Below, piece by piece: positions 23,438 to 35,900 of a stretch of DNA of 64,000 nucleotides. Made by a program: the position numbers and the translations under genes. How positions within the stretch are numbered: the stretch's first letter is position 1; the number at the start of each line of letters is the position of its first letter. Origin of the DNA: Pterobdella sp. o SKG-2022 (Eukaryota; Annelida; Clitellata; Hirudinida; Piscicolidae); assembly GCA_964035795.1 (NCBI GenBank), contig OZ038320.1, positions 25,856,118 to 25,920,117 on the forward strand, given 5' to 3'. The notes under the pieces were generated by a model, which did not search any database, had not been told where the DNA came from, and saw only the letters and a list, made by a program, of their open reading frames with translations.

Positions 23438-26400
23438 TTATGCTTGGTTATTAGTGGGCACCAACTTCTGTTGACTTTCATTATGGACTAACACACCTCC
23501 TACTCCATTGACAGACGACGTTTCATTGCTTGCGTCTATCGACAGCATGCCGTTAGTGATTGAACCGTCTCCAACGCCGTTAGAGACCGTTTTCAATTTC
23601 CAACCTCTTTCAGGCAACTTGTCTATAGAAGACAATGAACCATTATTGCTACTTTTTGAATCTTTCTGATCTAAAAATGTTTCATACATTTGAAAAAATT
23701 AATTATAAAAAATTTTTACAAATAGTTATTTAAATATTAAAATTCAAAAAAATTATAAAGCAAGATTATTTTTGTGATACAATCGATGCAAACTCGAGAG
23801 CATACAACCTGGCTGGACTGCCGCTCTTCCTCGCGATTAAAACAGTAGTCATCACAACCATTAAAAGCTTTGCACATAAAGAACAAGGACACAATGAAAT
23901 AACTATAAACACAACGCAAGCTTTATTATCCCTATCACATGTCGCCAATTGGTCATAAGCCGCATTAGTATTGTCTTTAGGATTTTGTTGGAGTGCCAAG
24001 CAAACCAAGAGTTTGGGTTTGAGCTATATAACAGTTAAAAACAACTAAATGTAAAGAAATAATTTATATAATTAAAGATTTTTAAATTTGAGTATTTAAT
24101 TTTGAAATAAAGTTATGAATAAATTCACCAGTTTATAAATATTAAAATCTCAAAGACTTTTATTCCATTCGAATATTCACACAGAGGTAATGTAGCTGGC
24201 CGAACTTCTATTCAACCCTATTTATATATTTAGCATTTACTCAAACCAGCTTAATTTTTAACTATATATTAATTTCTAAAAATAATGAATAAAATTTGTG
24301 AATGAACTAACCTCTCATGAACTCTAACGTTCTCTCTTTATCTTCCTTGACATATAGCGAATTACAAAGGAAAAAACCGCCTCCAAGCACACAAATGAAA
24401 CAATTGACGAAAAGGCTGTATTGCAAGCTGGAGAAGCAACAAATAATATAAAAATATTTATAAAAACTTAAAAATTTCCTATTTGGAGATTTTCGATCTG
24501 TTAAAATTATAGTTGTTAAATCATCTATTTAAAACACTCACTTGTCTAGAATGAAAACTCAAATAAATACATCGATAACATACCTAAGGTATAAAGTGAG
24601 ATTGTCTTGTTTTCCTTGCTGAGATTTAGTTATCATATCAGAAACCTGATTCAAAGCGAAATATATATTAATGTGATAGTATTAATTTAAGTAAATTAAA
24701 ATTCATCTGAAAAGAAACATAATGATGACACGCACCAATCCTAATAAATAGGGACTCCCAGCGTCACCAAACATGTGTGAAATGAGAATTTGTAGGGCTT
24801 CAGCCATTGACCTTCTTGTCGGTATCACTGTGTACTGTTAAAGATGTTGAAAGAGATCTTAGAATACAAATCCTTAGCTTAAAATCATTCAAAAAAACAA
24901 AAACTCTAGTATTTTTTTATTGAAGGAAATAAACTGTTTTGTGTTATACGTGAGTGTCATGTAAAATGATGAAAAAGGCATTTACCAATAAAATGTCTGT
25001 GACAAGCGCCCAGTTAAGAGAAATCAACGTTTCGGCAAAGAAGATACATATCTGATAAATTCAAAAAATTTTTATAATTATCTTCTTTTAAATAATACTC
25101 TCAAATAAATTAACGCAGTTTAAATAGATTGCACTAGAACAAAAAAGTTCAAACCCATGTAAGAATTGGCCTATCCCTCGAGAAAATGATACTTAAATAC
25201 AGGAAGGGAGCTCCGAGAATGAGACCTACGGCGCAAATAAGAGGGTCTGCAGCTTGGGTGTAAGGTCGGATCTTGGCTGCCAATGCAAACCCTCCTGCTA
25301 CTCCCGCCAAACCAGCCAATACTGTAATCACACCAAAACACATTGCCATCCTTTTGGAAAAAATGGAATAACTCAAATTTCGATGAATTTTCAAAAGCAA
25401 TCACTAATTCTCATAAATTTTTTAAAAATTATCTTATTTATAATATCTCAGTTCTCAAAATCAAAAACATGAACTAATAAAGCATCATTACACATGGAAA
25501 ACAATAAATGAAATTTGATTAAGCAAAAACTGATTTAGTTGACTATGTAATGAATGCAACTCACGGTTCCATCTGAATGAAAGGGTTCTCCAAACGCTGA
25601 GATCTGTACACATACATCGGAGCCCAGAATGCCAGCCCTCCAGCCACAAATGTCACACACGTGAATCCCAGTGTGGAGAATATAAAACTTTTGCTGTGTG
25701 TCCAATATGGTTGAAACTATACATCTTTCAATACATTAAATAAAAGCTGTGTATGTGTGTGAATGAGAACTGACTGTTTCAAGAGGGAGAACACATCTTG
25801 CAGCAGAGAGGTGTTAGAGACATGCACAACCCCGTCAGAAGCCCCCCTTCCCGGCTCCTATTAATCAATGCAAACCAGTTTACCTTTGTTATACATTTAA
25901 AATATCAAAAACAAACACCAAGTATTTATTAAACGCGACCCACGAAGCTTTTTGTAAAAAAAAAAATCCTTCATTTTTAAGTGAAAATAATCCTTGTATT
26001 TACTAAATACTCACAGTAACGAATATAGCAACAAGGAGAGAACATAATATTCCCAGAGGAGGCGTAACCCTTAGAGACCAGTACCATTCCCCCATGAACA
26101 CTGCAAACTTTGAACCCACAATATACCCCAAACCACTGAAAAAAGTAGTGGTTGAATATTTTTACTCTTCAAGTCAGATTTAATGGCCGATTATTTAAGT
26201 TAACTTTGAACAAGGAAATAATTTAGATTTTATAATTAATCTAATAAAAACGCAGTAAAAATAATATAACTGCAATGATAACATTATAAGCTCAATAAAC
26301 CATGAATGATACATCAGTTTAACATCAACCAAGTTATTAAATATGTCAAAAATTTGTTTTTATTACAAATTTGCTAACGAATAAAAGTACAGTTTCGCTT

Positions 26401-28092
26401 ATCAAAAATTTGAATGAAGGTGTTGAAAAAAAATCTTCATAATTAAAAAAAACTATATAAAATGCAAGTGCTGAATCAATATACAAACCTGCCGACAGGA
26501 ATGGCAAAGTAGAAAATAGAAAGTGCTTTAGTTCTGAGAGTTTGTGAAAACATGTCTGCAATGATTGTCGGGGCTATGGTGGAGTAGCTAGCTTCCCCTA
26601 TTCCCACCATGGCTCTCAAAAGCAAGAAGACCAAATATGACTAGAAAAATAATTTAATTTAAATAATTTTTATTGTGAATTATTTACCTAAAAATTTTGA
26701 TTAGGAAAACAAGATAAAAATTAAAAGTATGAATTATAAAATTATAAATTTTTGATAAGATCACTAAGTTACGATTCTTTCAGTTAAAAATGTACTCAAC
26801 TTAAAAAACTATTTTCAGATAGTTAAAAGTTTACTAAACTTTTTATAATTCAAACTTATCAAATTTTATATAAAAAATGTTTGTATATAGCACTTGATAA
26901 TGTGAGTCATAATATAATAAAGAAACTTTTTTTTCTGGTGTCAAATAAATGAATTATTTTATAAATTATGCAATAATCTAGGCAAACTACTGTCATGCCC
27001 AGTTACTAGAACATGTACAACAGTATAATGCAATATGATTAATAAAAATAATCAAGTATAATGCTGAGTTAGAAAACTTATATTATTTATTATATATTTT
27101 CGGTCAAAAAATCATCAAAAATCAATACATTTTAAGTTATTGATTAGCATTTTTCTTGGTCTAAACTGGCTTTAAAATGAAAAAATTATCTAATGTAAGC
27201 AACCAATTGCAAACACTTGTAGAAAAGTACTTATTAAAGTAGGTCAAAATTATGATAAGAAAATAACAAGGTTTAAATTTAATTATTGTTTGTTTCTTTG
27301 CAACTCTATGACTCAAGCTGTTCCACTTGATCAAATAGTTATTTAATTAATACTGAAGTCTTAAGTAAACACTAAATAAATACTTCTTTAACTATAGCTT
27401 TTGAGTATTGCATACTCATAAAATATTATTTGAGAATTTATGATTGCTAGATAAAAATTAAAGATTAAAATAATTATTTCAAAATTTGAAAAACAACTAA
27501 CATTTCTAGGGATAAAGGAACTGCATAGAGTAATCAAAGACCAAAAGAGAATACCAAAAACCATGGGCCATTTTCTATTGAAACGATCACCGATATAACC
27601 AAATATTGGAGATAAACACATATATGAAATAATAAATGAAGTTTGTAATAGGCCAGCTTGACTATTGTCAATTTCATAAAACTTTTGCACATCTTCTAAT
27701 ACCCCTGTAAAAGATTTTTAAAAATTTAGATAACTGATATTAAATTATAGTATCATAAAAAAAATTAACAAACCTGCAATAGTGTACCGATCCATATAAT
27801 TGATAAGATTAGCCAAGAGTAGTATGAAAAGTATAAAAAAATTAAATTTATTCGATTTTTGAGACTCAGAATTATCAGCGTTTGATGAGATATTTACATC
27901 AAAAAGGAGTTGGTTGGTCATTCTTGCAGAATCCTCATTAGCTGGTTGCAATTCAAGAGTACATGGTACTTGAGTTGTGGATAAAATACTATTTGTGTGA
28001 GAGTGATGTCTACTTCGTACCGTGCTATAAAATATGTGTTGTTATTAAATAGAGAAAATTGTCGTTTATCAATATTTATACCTCGTTTCCAT
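23438..28092 (-). CDS. SPNS1: Spinster-type MFS lysosomal transporter
   Basis: Thirteen exons join in frame into about 582 residues (human SPNS1 is 528): 28092-28082, 28024-27774, 27704-27502, 26640-26489, 26135-26015, 25857-25771, 25716-25565, 25350-25155, 25051-24986, 24834-24736, 24645-24584, 24427-24312, 23670-23438. Family landmarks are [13 protein letters not shown] in TM1, then [22 protein letters not shown] (MFS signature loop), [12 protein letters not shown], and late in the protein [13 protein letters not shown] and [11 protein letters not shown]. Twelve membrane segments are accounted for. Spinsters export lysophospholipids and related lipids from lysosomes with protons (SPNS1) or sphingosine-1-phosphate at the surface (SPNS2); which of these applies cannot be decided. 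The N-terminus (about 65 residues) and the Ser/Asn-rich tail are divergent. The first coding exon is only 11 nt. An open 80-codon stretch at 24008-23766, in the last intron, may be an alternative exon but does not fit the phase. Confidence 0.94.
26974..27050. repeat. Dispersed repeat family C, copy 1
   Basis: The core ACATGTACAACAGTATAAT is preceded by an AATCTAGGC block and CAGTTACT, and followed by ATATGATTAAT. Diverged copies with the same order of blocks occur at 43416-43485 and, shorter, at 57451-57513. This copy lies in a Spinster intron. Confidence 0.6.
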
Positions 28093-28646
28093 TTTTCGTT
28101 TTTTTTAAATTCGGAACTACAACAAATAGCAGTTAAGAATAGAAAGTGTTTTATTTAAGGAAAATGAAAAAACAGATTGAGTTTTCAATTTAGTAAACTT
28201 TTTAAATCTTTAGTTTAACTTTGATTCTATTTTTGCAATGATTCATCCCTTGATGTTGAACCTGAACAAAACGTTCATTATGTGAGTAATCTTAACCAAG
28301 TTTTATAGTATTCAAATGTTATAATTTTCAAAATATTCAACTTAAACCTCAGTCAATCAAAACATGTGCTTATACAATTTTTAAATGCAATTATATTTTA
28401 AAAAACTTAATGTTATAATAACTATTATAAGTAGCAAACAAAATTTTGAAAATTCCTTTAAATAAAATTTTCGATTAACCACATATTTAAGTCAAAATAT
28501 AATTACCAGGATCACGCCATTTGACGTATTTTTAAAAGTGCATTCCATCTTACTCTATTCAGAAACATAAAAATATTGTATAATAAACTGTCAATTTAGA
28601 GCATAAAAAACATATATATATATAGTTAAAAAATTGCCCATCAGAT

Positions 28647-28780
28647 TATTTGAAAATGTTAAAAGGCCGTCATATTCGACGAAGACGTCAATGACACCTT
28701 ATTACTTAATCTTCTTCGCGCTAGAAAAGGAGTCACTGGCTTCTTCATCAAATACAACGGCCCTTTAAGCACTTTCCATA
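28647..28780 (-). other. Imperfect long hairpin, possible structured RNA
   Basis: The arms 28647-28700 and 28725-28780 are imperfect reverse complements around a 24-nt loop. In the best 40-bp core (from the GGCCGT at 28665) about 31 positions pair exactly. Of the nine mismatches, six are transitions, and five of those become G-U pairs in a minus-strand transcript while only one does in a plus-strand one. The stretch is less AT-rich than its surroundings. It lies about 560 bp upstream of the Spinster start codon on the same strand. It could be a precursor of small RNAs, a structured 5' element or an old inverted-repeat transposon. Confidence 0.5.
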
Positions 28781-30921
28781 CATAAGTAAGTGCATTTAAG
28801 TTAAGTCTAATAAAAAACAAAAATGAGTTTGATTATACTGTCTTGAAACTAATTATGTCTTCAAGACCACTTTGGTAAATAGAAAGTCAAATATATATAT
28901 ATTCTCTTTTTAGATCCGTCTTCATTCATTCCATCTTTTCACGTTTCTCGTTGTATTCAACAGTTCAAGGCTTCTTCACACACATTCACTGTCATTCTTC
29001 TTTTTTCTTTTATCTTCCACCTATCCAAACATCTTTTTTTTTATGAGAAAACAAAATTTAAAAAAAATTCTACAATCATGGTTCAAAAGTATATGTCTTT
29101 TTTGAATTTTCAAACACTTGGAATATGTTATTGTAGAGCTTATAGGTTTAGAGTAATTTGGAAGATTGTTATGAAAGATTGGAACAGCGATTTCAAACCT
29201 TTTGCTAATTAAGTTAGCATAAGCTGATAATGAATTATTTAAAGAAATTGTGTTGAGTTATTTAATGAAACTCATTATCAAATTTTAAAATAAGTGATAA
29301 ATCTCAATAAATTTACAAACATTTAATCAAATGCACGTAAATTAAAGATGCATTGGATTCATAGTTGCTCGTCACGATGCTTTATATACTGTCATTTGAA
29401 AAAGCCTCCGGTTTAAAATAGTCATCACACTACTAAATAATGAGTGCGTTCTTTAAAAAATCTGTAATATATTGAGTTCTGTAGCATGTTTTCTCACGAT
29501 TTTGCCGAAAAATGTTGCGTGAAGTCTTTTTGAAAATCTTAATATTTTCGAGGTCATTTGATCGATTTCCAGTTGAATCAAGATCTAAGAACAACATATT
29601 TGGGATTGTTTACATTAGTCATCACTACGACATTTCAACTTCAGTTTTGATTTTATGATGTGAAGTATGTCGTTTTTTCAAACACCTATGTATTTAGTTT
29701 TCTAGAGACATCATATGTTCTTTTGTAAACTTGAATTTCCACAGAAAAACTTCAGCTTATGAGGATTTATAAGAACACGTAAAGAATTTTTATTGAGCTA
29801 AAATTTTCAACAAGTAAAACCTATGTATTTGAGATGCTATCAATCATGATTTTGAAAACTTGACGTCTTGCTATTGGTCTACTAACAACTTCAATTTTTC
29901 CATCTAGATTCTTTACGAAAAGTGGATGAATGATAGAAATGGAAAGTATAAGAACAAATATCACTTTTAGAAAGTTTTTTAACAATTTTCAATAAAAAAA
30001 TATAACATAGAAACATTATTGTATTTAGTTAATCATTATTGTATTATAATAAACGATAATTTTCTGCTGTTACTACTGTTATATTGTTTTCATACAAAGC
30101 TTTAGGCAAGCATCAAAAATTTTTTTATAAATAGTATATAAAAAAAATAAGAATAAATTACATTCTTTTTTTACCTAATCATCTTCACCGGTTTGAGTCT
30201 GAAAAGCCGTTAGAGTTAACCAAAAGAAGCAGCAGAGCTAATAAAAATTTCAAAGACACGATTACAGAGCTGGCAAAACAAAAAAAAATCAGATGTCAAA
30301 AAAATTATTTATGAATTATGGTCGTCTGAGCTCCAACAAAACGAGTCAATGAAAATTAAAGAAGTTCCAAGTTGCGAAACATTGCTTTAAGATGATATAA
30401 TCAGCTATGCACCAATCATATGCTTTTTTAGGATTTTGTTGGAATTTATTATTTATTTTTAGAATTAAAATTATGCACAATGAATATTTTTTCATTTAAA
30501 ATTTATTTGAAAAACCTCTAATGTGGATTTTCAACGCTGATAAGTTAATCCAAATGTATGCAAATCAATTTTCATGTATCATAATGTTTAAATATTCACG
30601 GATTATACAAAAAGCTTTGTTAGTTAATAAATATTAGTTTTTTTTTCATAAAACTTCTAAAAATGATTATTTCAGTACTTTCCACAATTTTTTTGAAATT
30701 CTATGATTGGTTCAAGAATTATAGGCTCGCTTTTCAATACTCTTGCCTGTATTGAAAATAGATTTAATGAAACTATTTTTTAAAAAATAAAAACGTTGGT
30801 ATGTTTTAATAAAAAAATAAAATTTTTTTTGAACATACAAACTTATTTGATAATTTCAGTTTTTAAAAAAATATTTGAGTATTAAATTTATTTATTGCAA
30901 AAGTAGACTTAAATCAAAATC
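28781..30921. other. Intergenic, no gene seen
   Basis: This separates the divergent Spinster and DMAC2-like genes. A pyrimidine-rich plus-strand tract of about 130 bp lies at 28905-29040. The rest is AT-rich with no open segment of coding character. Confidence 0.55.
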
Positions 30922-32174
30922 ATGTTTCGACCTGCAGCGGTTTTTCCGAAGGTTTCATTGGTAATTAAAAGGTATAGTTTTAGCTAAAAATTATTTGAAA
31001 TTTTCAGTTAGCTACAAGCTCTTTTTTTGTGAAAAGACAATTTGGTTTCAATTGGGTATACAAATGGCTGGGACAAGATACTCTTATCTGGTTACAACAG
31101 CCTTTAGATTTGACTGTGAAAGGCTTAAAAAAAAGGATGGAAAATAATCAATGGAAGAAGCTAGTTGAAAGTCAAAGGTAAGTATTTATTTGAAAAACGT
31201 TATTTTCACCAATTTCAATTTTTTATAATTATTGTATAATCATTTTAATAACTAAAATTTTATTTTTTTTCAAAACTCAAAAATTATTCAATTATTTAAA
31301 ACTTAAAAATTTAAAATGTTTATAAAAAATATTCAATGCATATTTTTAGGTTAGATTCAAATTCAAGAAATAACTTAGGCCCTGAGCTGGCTGGTGCAAA
31401 ATTTATTTTAGAAAACAAAGGAAAGGTGAAGTTTACGGGAATAGCTAAGTGGTATGTATCTAAGGGTGATGGTTTAGCCACTTTACCAATTGCCACTCCA
31501 GTTAAGATGACTATAGAAGCCATTGATGCTTCTGATACAAACATTATGTATGAAAGTTTTGAGAATCTAGGTAAGATTCTTCTTGATTCATTTTAAAAAA
31601 GATTATTAAATCTAATAAAAAAAAATTAAAGAAAATCTAGAGAATGTTCAGTATATGAATCTCAGTAATTGTCAGTATATAGATGACTGGTGTGTTGATA
31701 AGCTGAGTATGTTCAGATCTACTCTCAAGGTTTTAAATCTCTCTAAATGCCACAACATTACCGATAATGGATTGGCAAGTCTACACAGATTTAAGTATTA
31801 CAATTTTTTTCTACATATTAGATGATTTTTTTATTTTAATAATTGACCCATGGTTAATATGTAAAAATGTCAATCTTACCTATAAAGAATAAAGTAATTT
31901 TTGCAGAAATTTGAGGCGTCTTACACTTGAAAACATGAAAGGTTTGAAGAATCCTCAAATAACAGCAATGATGCTAGAAGAGGTATTACCACAATGCTTT
32001 GTTAAAGGAATTAATTACGAAAATGAAGAAACTTTAAAAAGCACAAAGAATTTTAAAATTAACCATACCCCAAATAAAAGACTTTTTCTTAATGAATGGG
32101 GTAATAAAGCCCAGATAAATGAAAATGAAAAACTGGCTCAACATTTAAAATTTATAGATTCTAATAATTCTTGA
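30922..32174 (+). CDS. DMAC2: DMAC2/ATP synthase subunit s-like mitochondrial protein
   Basis: Five exons (30922-30960, 31008-31177, 31350-31570, 31632-31794, 31907-32174) give 286 residues in frame. The start MFRPAAVFPK is followed by a basic, uncharged-rich stretch, as in a mitochondrial presequence. The middle has the family blocks WVYKWLGQDT, KFTGIAKWYV, GLATLP and EAIDASDTNIM. The C-terminal half has leucine-rich repeats such as LKVLNLSKCHNITDNGL. Proteins of this family (DMAC2 and DMAC2L, formerly factor B or subunit s) help assemble the distal membrane arm of complex I or couple ATP synthase in the inner membrane; I cannot tell the two paralogues apart with certainty. Exon 1 has two possible donors, and only the one after codon 13 keeps exon 2 open. 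Its 3' end meets that of the SLIRP-like gene. Confidence 0.87.
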
Positions 32175-32202
32175 TTTCTTAAATTTTTAGGTTGATTGTG
32201 AA

Positions 32203-32208
32203 AATAAA
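32203..32208 (+). terminator. Poly(A) signal of the DMAC2-like gene
   Basis: AATAAA 28 nt after the stop codon. The cleavage site would fall close to or inside the opposite-strand SLIRP-like stop codon. Confidence 0.6.
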
Positions 32209-32223
32209 ACATTTTGTGTATAT

Positions 32224-32229
32224 TTTATT
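32224..32229 (-). terminator. Poly(A) signal of the SLIRP-like gene
   Basis: TTTATT on the plus strand, AATAAA on the minus strand, 18 nt beyond the SLIRP-like stop. The two convergent transcripts probably overlap. Confidence 0.55.
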
Positions 32230-32247
32230 ACTGAAATAAGAATATTT

Positions 32248-32797
32248 TCAATCAGCCTCAACTTCTAAACTTGTATCTTCATTCAGGTTTGATTTTCCAA
32301 TAGGGTTTATAGCTAGCTGGAAGTGTTATTAAACAATAAAAATTCAATAAGTAAGAATAAGTGAGTGACTACTTACTAGTTGTCCAGCTAGATAATGTTC
32401 TTTTTGTTCCAAAACTTGGTTTACATTATTTTTGTAAACAAAGTTTACAAAGCCATAGCGCCTACTCCATCCATCTTTCCTCTAGAATAATAAGAAGCTC
32501 AGAAGAAATGTAAAAATGCGTAAAAGATTTAAAACTCACGAAAACGATTTTGCAATTTTTTAATTTGCCGAATCTGCTGAAGTAATTTCGAAATTCACCT
32601 GATAATTAAAAACAGATAGTTTGAAGGATGAGTTAGTTGAAGAAATGACATTGACTCTGTCATCAAACTTAGAAAGCCGTTAAAATACTGAATTTATATA
32701 AAAATTTATGAATCGTTTTCAAATTTATTTTGCCACCTGGAGAAACAGTCCATGAAAGATTTGAAACAAATACACCAAAGTTTCGTGAAGCCGACAT
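32248..32797 (-). CDS. SLIRP: SLIRP-like RNA-recognition-motif protein
   Basis: Four exons (32797-32737, 32598-32540, 32481-32377, 32316-32248) give a 97-residue protein in frame; human SLIRP is 109. It is almost entirely a single RRM. RNP2 is GVFVSNLSW near residue 8. The first helix is GEFRNYFSRFGKL. RNP1 is RRYGFVNF near residue 48, followed by helix VNQVLEQKEHYLAGQL. In animals SLIRP binds LRPPRC and stabilises mitochondrial mRNAs. The single short RRM and the FG-K-L-K-x-C-x-I spacing match SLIRP better than other small RRM proteins, but the N-terminus has no obvious presequence, so a different small RRM protein is possible. It starts 154 bp from CCDC39 in the opposite direction. Confidence 0.75.
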
Positions 32798-32854
32798 TTT
32801 GCTCACATAAACAAAATATTCGAATAAATAAACATTTATAGTTCTTTGAAAGCA

Positions 32855-32868
32855 GTTGTTAAGGAAAC
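32855..32868 (+). promoter_or_regulatory. Candidate RFX X-box upstream of CCDC39
   Basis: GTTGTTAAGGAAAC matches the X-box consensus GTHNYYATRRNAAC at 13 of 14 positions. It lies 83 bp before the CCDC39 start codon, inside the 154-bp interval shared with the divergent SLIRP-like gene. RFX factors bind such sites in front of ciliary genes. Confidence 0.5.
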
Positions 32869-32951
32869 GACAACTTATATTTACCTGGATAATCAGATTT
32901 AAAATAAAATTTATTTAATCTTTCTATAACAGTTAATTAAAATAACTGAAA

Positions 32952-35900
32952 ATGAGTTATAACAGCTTGAGAAAGGAAATATATGAAAACATGGAGTTTG
33001 AAGAAGGATTTAGAATACCAATCGCCAATGAAAAGAATAAAAAACTTGAAAACAAAGTATTTATTCACTTTTTGCAAAAAGCTATTCACTTAGAAAAATG
33101 ATTTTTCCACCAGTACTTAGAGTTACAAAGAAATGTGGCTAGAATGAATTCTGAACTGAATGAGCAAAATGATAGAGTTAAAAATATGCAGAGCCATTTC
33201 AAAAACGTCAAAAATGAAATGGAGTCATGCCAAGTGAATTATATATATGAATAAAATTTTAACATATTATTTCATAATTATCTTTTACTAAAATTTGTAC
33301 TTTTTAGAGCTTGTTAGCAGCTAAAAACAAAGATTTCGAAACAGAGAAACATTTGGGTCAGTTGCAACAAAGAGAAGCAGAGAATATAAAAAATAATCTA
33401 ATTAAATTCAACAAAAGACTTGACAATTTGAAGGAACAAAAGCATACTTTTCAAGTAAAAATTTTATCAATTTTAAAACATTTAAAGTACTATTTTTTGT
33501 TACAATTATTTGTGATTGTATCTACTTCAAATCACGAAAAAATTCAAAATATTCATTCAGGCAAATATTTTACTAATAATTACGAGAGTACCATAACCTT
33601 AAAAAGTTATTTTTATAGAACGCCATCTTCGTAGCTTCGGAGAAGTTGGAAGCAAAAAGAATTGAAGCTCAAATTGGACGTGAACAGTTAGAAGAATTAC
33701 TTGAAAAATGCAAAGTTGAAAATGAAGATGAAATGATTTTAGAAAAATATTCCAGACAAGATGAAACAAAAATCAAGGTTTTTGTTTTTCAAACATATAT
33801 AAAATAGAATAGTTAAATTATTTAAATTGAACGCCTTAGTTAAGTATTATAATTATAGTTAAATTCTATTTTTCAAAAAAGATTTTTTGTTTTGCAGGAT
33901 CTCACGGTTAAAATTGCGAACGTAACAAAAGAAAACATTGAACTAAAAAAAAAGATACAACAAGAGGCAATTGAGCTTAAAACCACTAGAGTAAGAAAAT
34001 CATAAATTATTTTGAACATATTTGTGATTAAATGTTTCAAATATAAAATGGAAAGTTTTAAATTTTCTAGTATGGCTTAGAAAAAACAGCAGAAGAATAT
34101 AGAAGAAGTCACAAGGAAAGAAAAACACTAATAGAGAGATGGTCCGAAGCTTTGTCCCAAATGCAACAAAGCGATTTGGAGATCGACGAATTATCTATAG
34201 TTAGAACCAGTTTTTAAATCGAAATATATAGTTATAAGCTTATTTAAATCGAAAAAATGCTTCAATATATTAAATTATTTTTTCAGAAAGTAACGATGGC
34301 TAAAAGAGAAAAGGAAGAGAAGGAAGAAAAAGTAAAGGAAGCAACTGATCGTCTTGAAAGAGAAAAAGCATCGAACGGATGGCTGGAAGACAAGGTTAAA
34401 TCAATCAGTTATAACTTTATTAAACTTTCAATAACATTTTGTTATAATAAATAACATACAAAACTCTACCACAATATAATTATACATGGAGGTTACATTA
34501 ATTAATGAAAATACTCTTATAAATTGCTGAATTAAGCCAATGAACCCGATCAATAAAATTTAATTTTTTTAATCACATGTAGGTGCACTACATGGAAGAA
34601 GTTCAGGCAAACATGAAACAGACGCTGTTCGATCTGGAAGACGTCAAAAAGACAGTTTCAAGTGAAGTACGCAATGAGAACATTTGTGTATTTATGAGAA
34701 TGCAGTTTAGTTAAAACAGTTTAAAGAATAAAAAATGAACTAATTTTAACTGAATTCGTTAACTTATTAAATCGAGCTACTTTTTAAAACTCATTAATTT
34801 TTAAACTTATAAAAGGAAATGAAATTAATATGGCTGTTGATACATGTTTAAATATTCAAACATATTCAAAGCACAAAGCGTTGAAAAATGTTTTGGACAA
34901 AACAGCAGCCCAACTCGAAAGTAATAGGACTGACCTTAAACATGCGAAAATTGAAACTAATGAAAAACAAGAAAAGTAACTTATTTGTTTCTACAAACAT
35001 CGTTAGTGTTTTCATTTTTATGGCTAACTTTCAACAGAATAGAAATTCTCAAAAAAAATGTTGAAGATTTGAAACAACAGCGTAAAAAACAGTCTGAAGA
35101 TAATATTTCAGTTGAAGCAAAGGTTAAAAAACTTGAACAAAAAATGAACGAAGATGAAATAAAACAAAGAAGTATGAAAGACGAGGTACGGAAAATTATT
35201 TTTGAATGTTTCATCATGAAGTAAAAGTTTTTTTTCACTTGCAGCTGAAAAATCTTGGAGATATCTTAGTGAAAAAACACAACAGCATCAAAAGTTTACT
35301 TGACCAGACTAAACAAATGGAGAGTCTATTAGCAGTTAGTGTTTTCAAAATTTTTACCTCGATGAAAATTCTAAAAGTGAAAATAGTTTTATTGCTCAAA
35401 AAATAATAACTTAATTTTTTTTGTGTTTTAGGGTGGAAAAGCTAGTTTGCTTAATCTCGAGAGCAAATTGAACAAACTAGAGCAAGAAGCACAAAAAACA
35501 AGAAAAACTATCTATAGCCACGTAAGACCATTAACTATGCATGAATATTTCTTTAACTTTTAAATTGATTTGGAAACATTTCATCACCAGGATTACAATC
35601 TGCAAGCGTTACAAAAAAAACTGGATAATCTTACAGGTAGAAACTCCACAAACGAAGAAAAGGAGTACTACGAAAAAAATATAAGTGAACTGAAAGAATT
35701 GTTAGACGGAAAACTGAAAAAGTTGTCTGATTTAAAAACTCAAAAAAATTCATTAAATGTGAGTCTTAATTATAAACTTTTTAATTAATTATTTTTACAA
35801 CAGGTATTTATTTGAGTAAAACCCTAAAAACAATCTTATAGTTGCGATTTATATAGGAATATATTTGAAAATTGATTTATCTTTTCAAAACTTTATAAAC

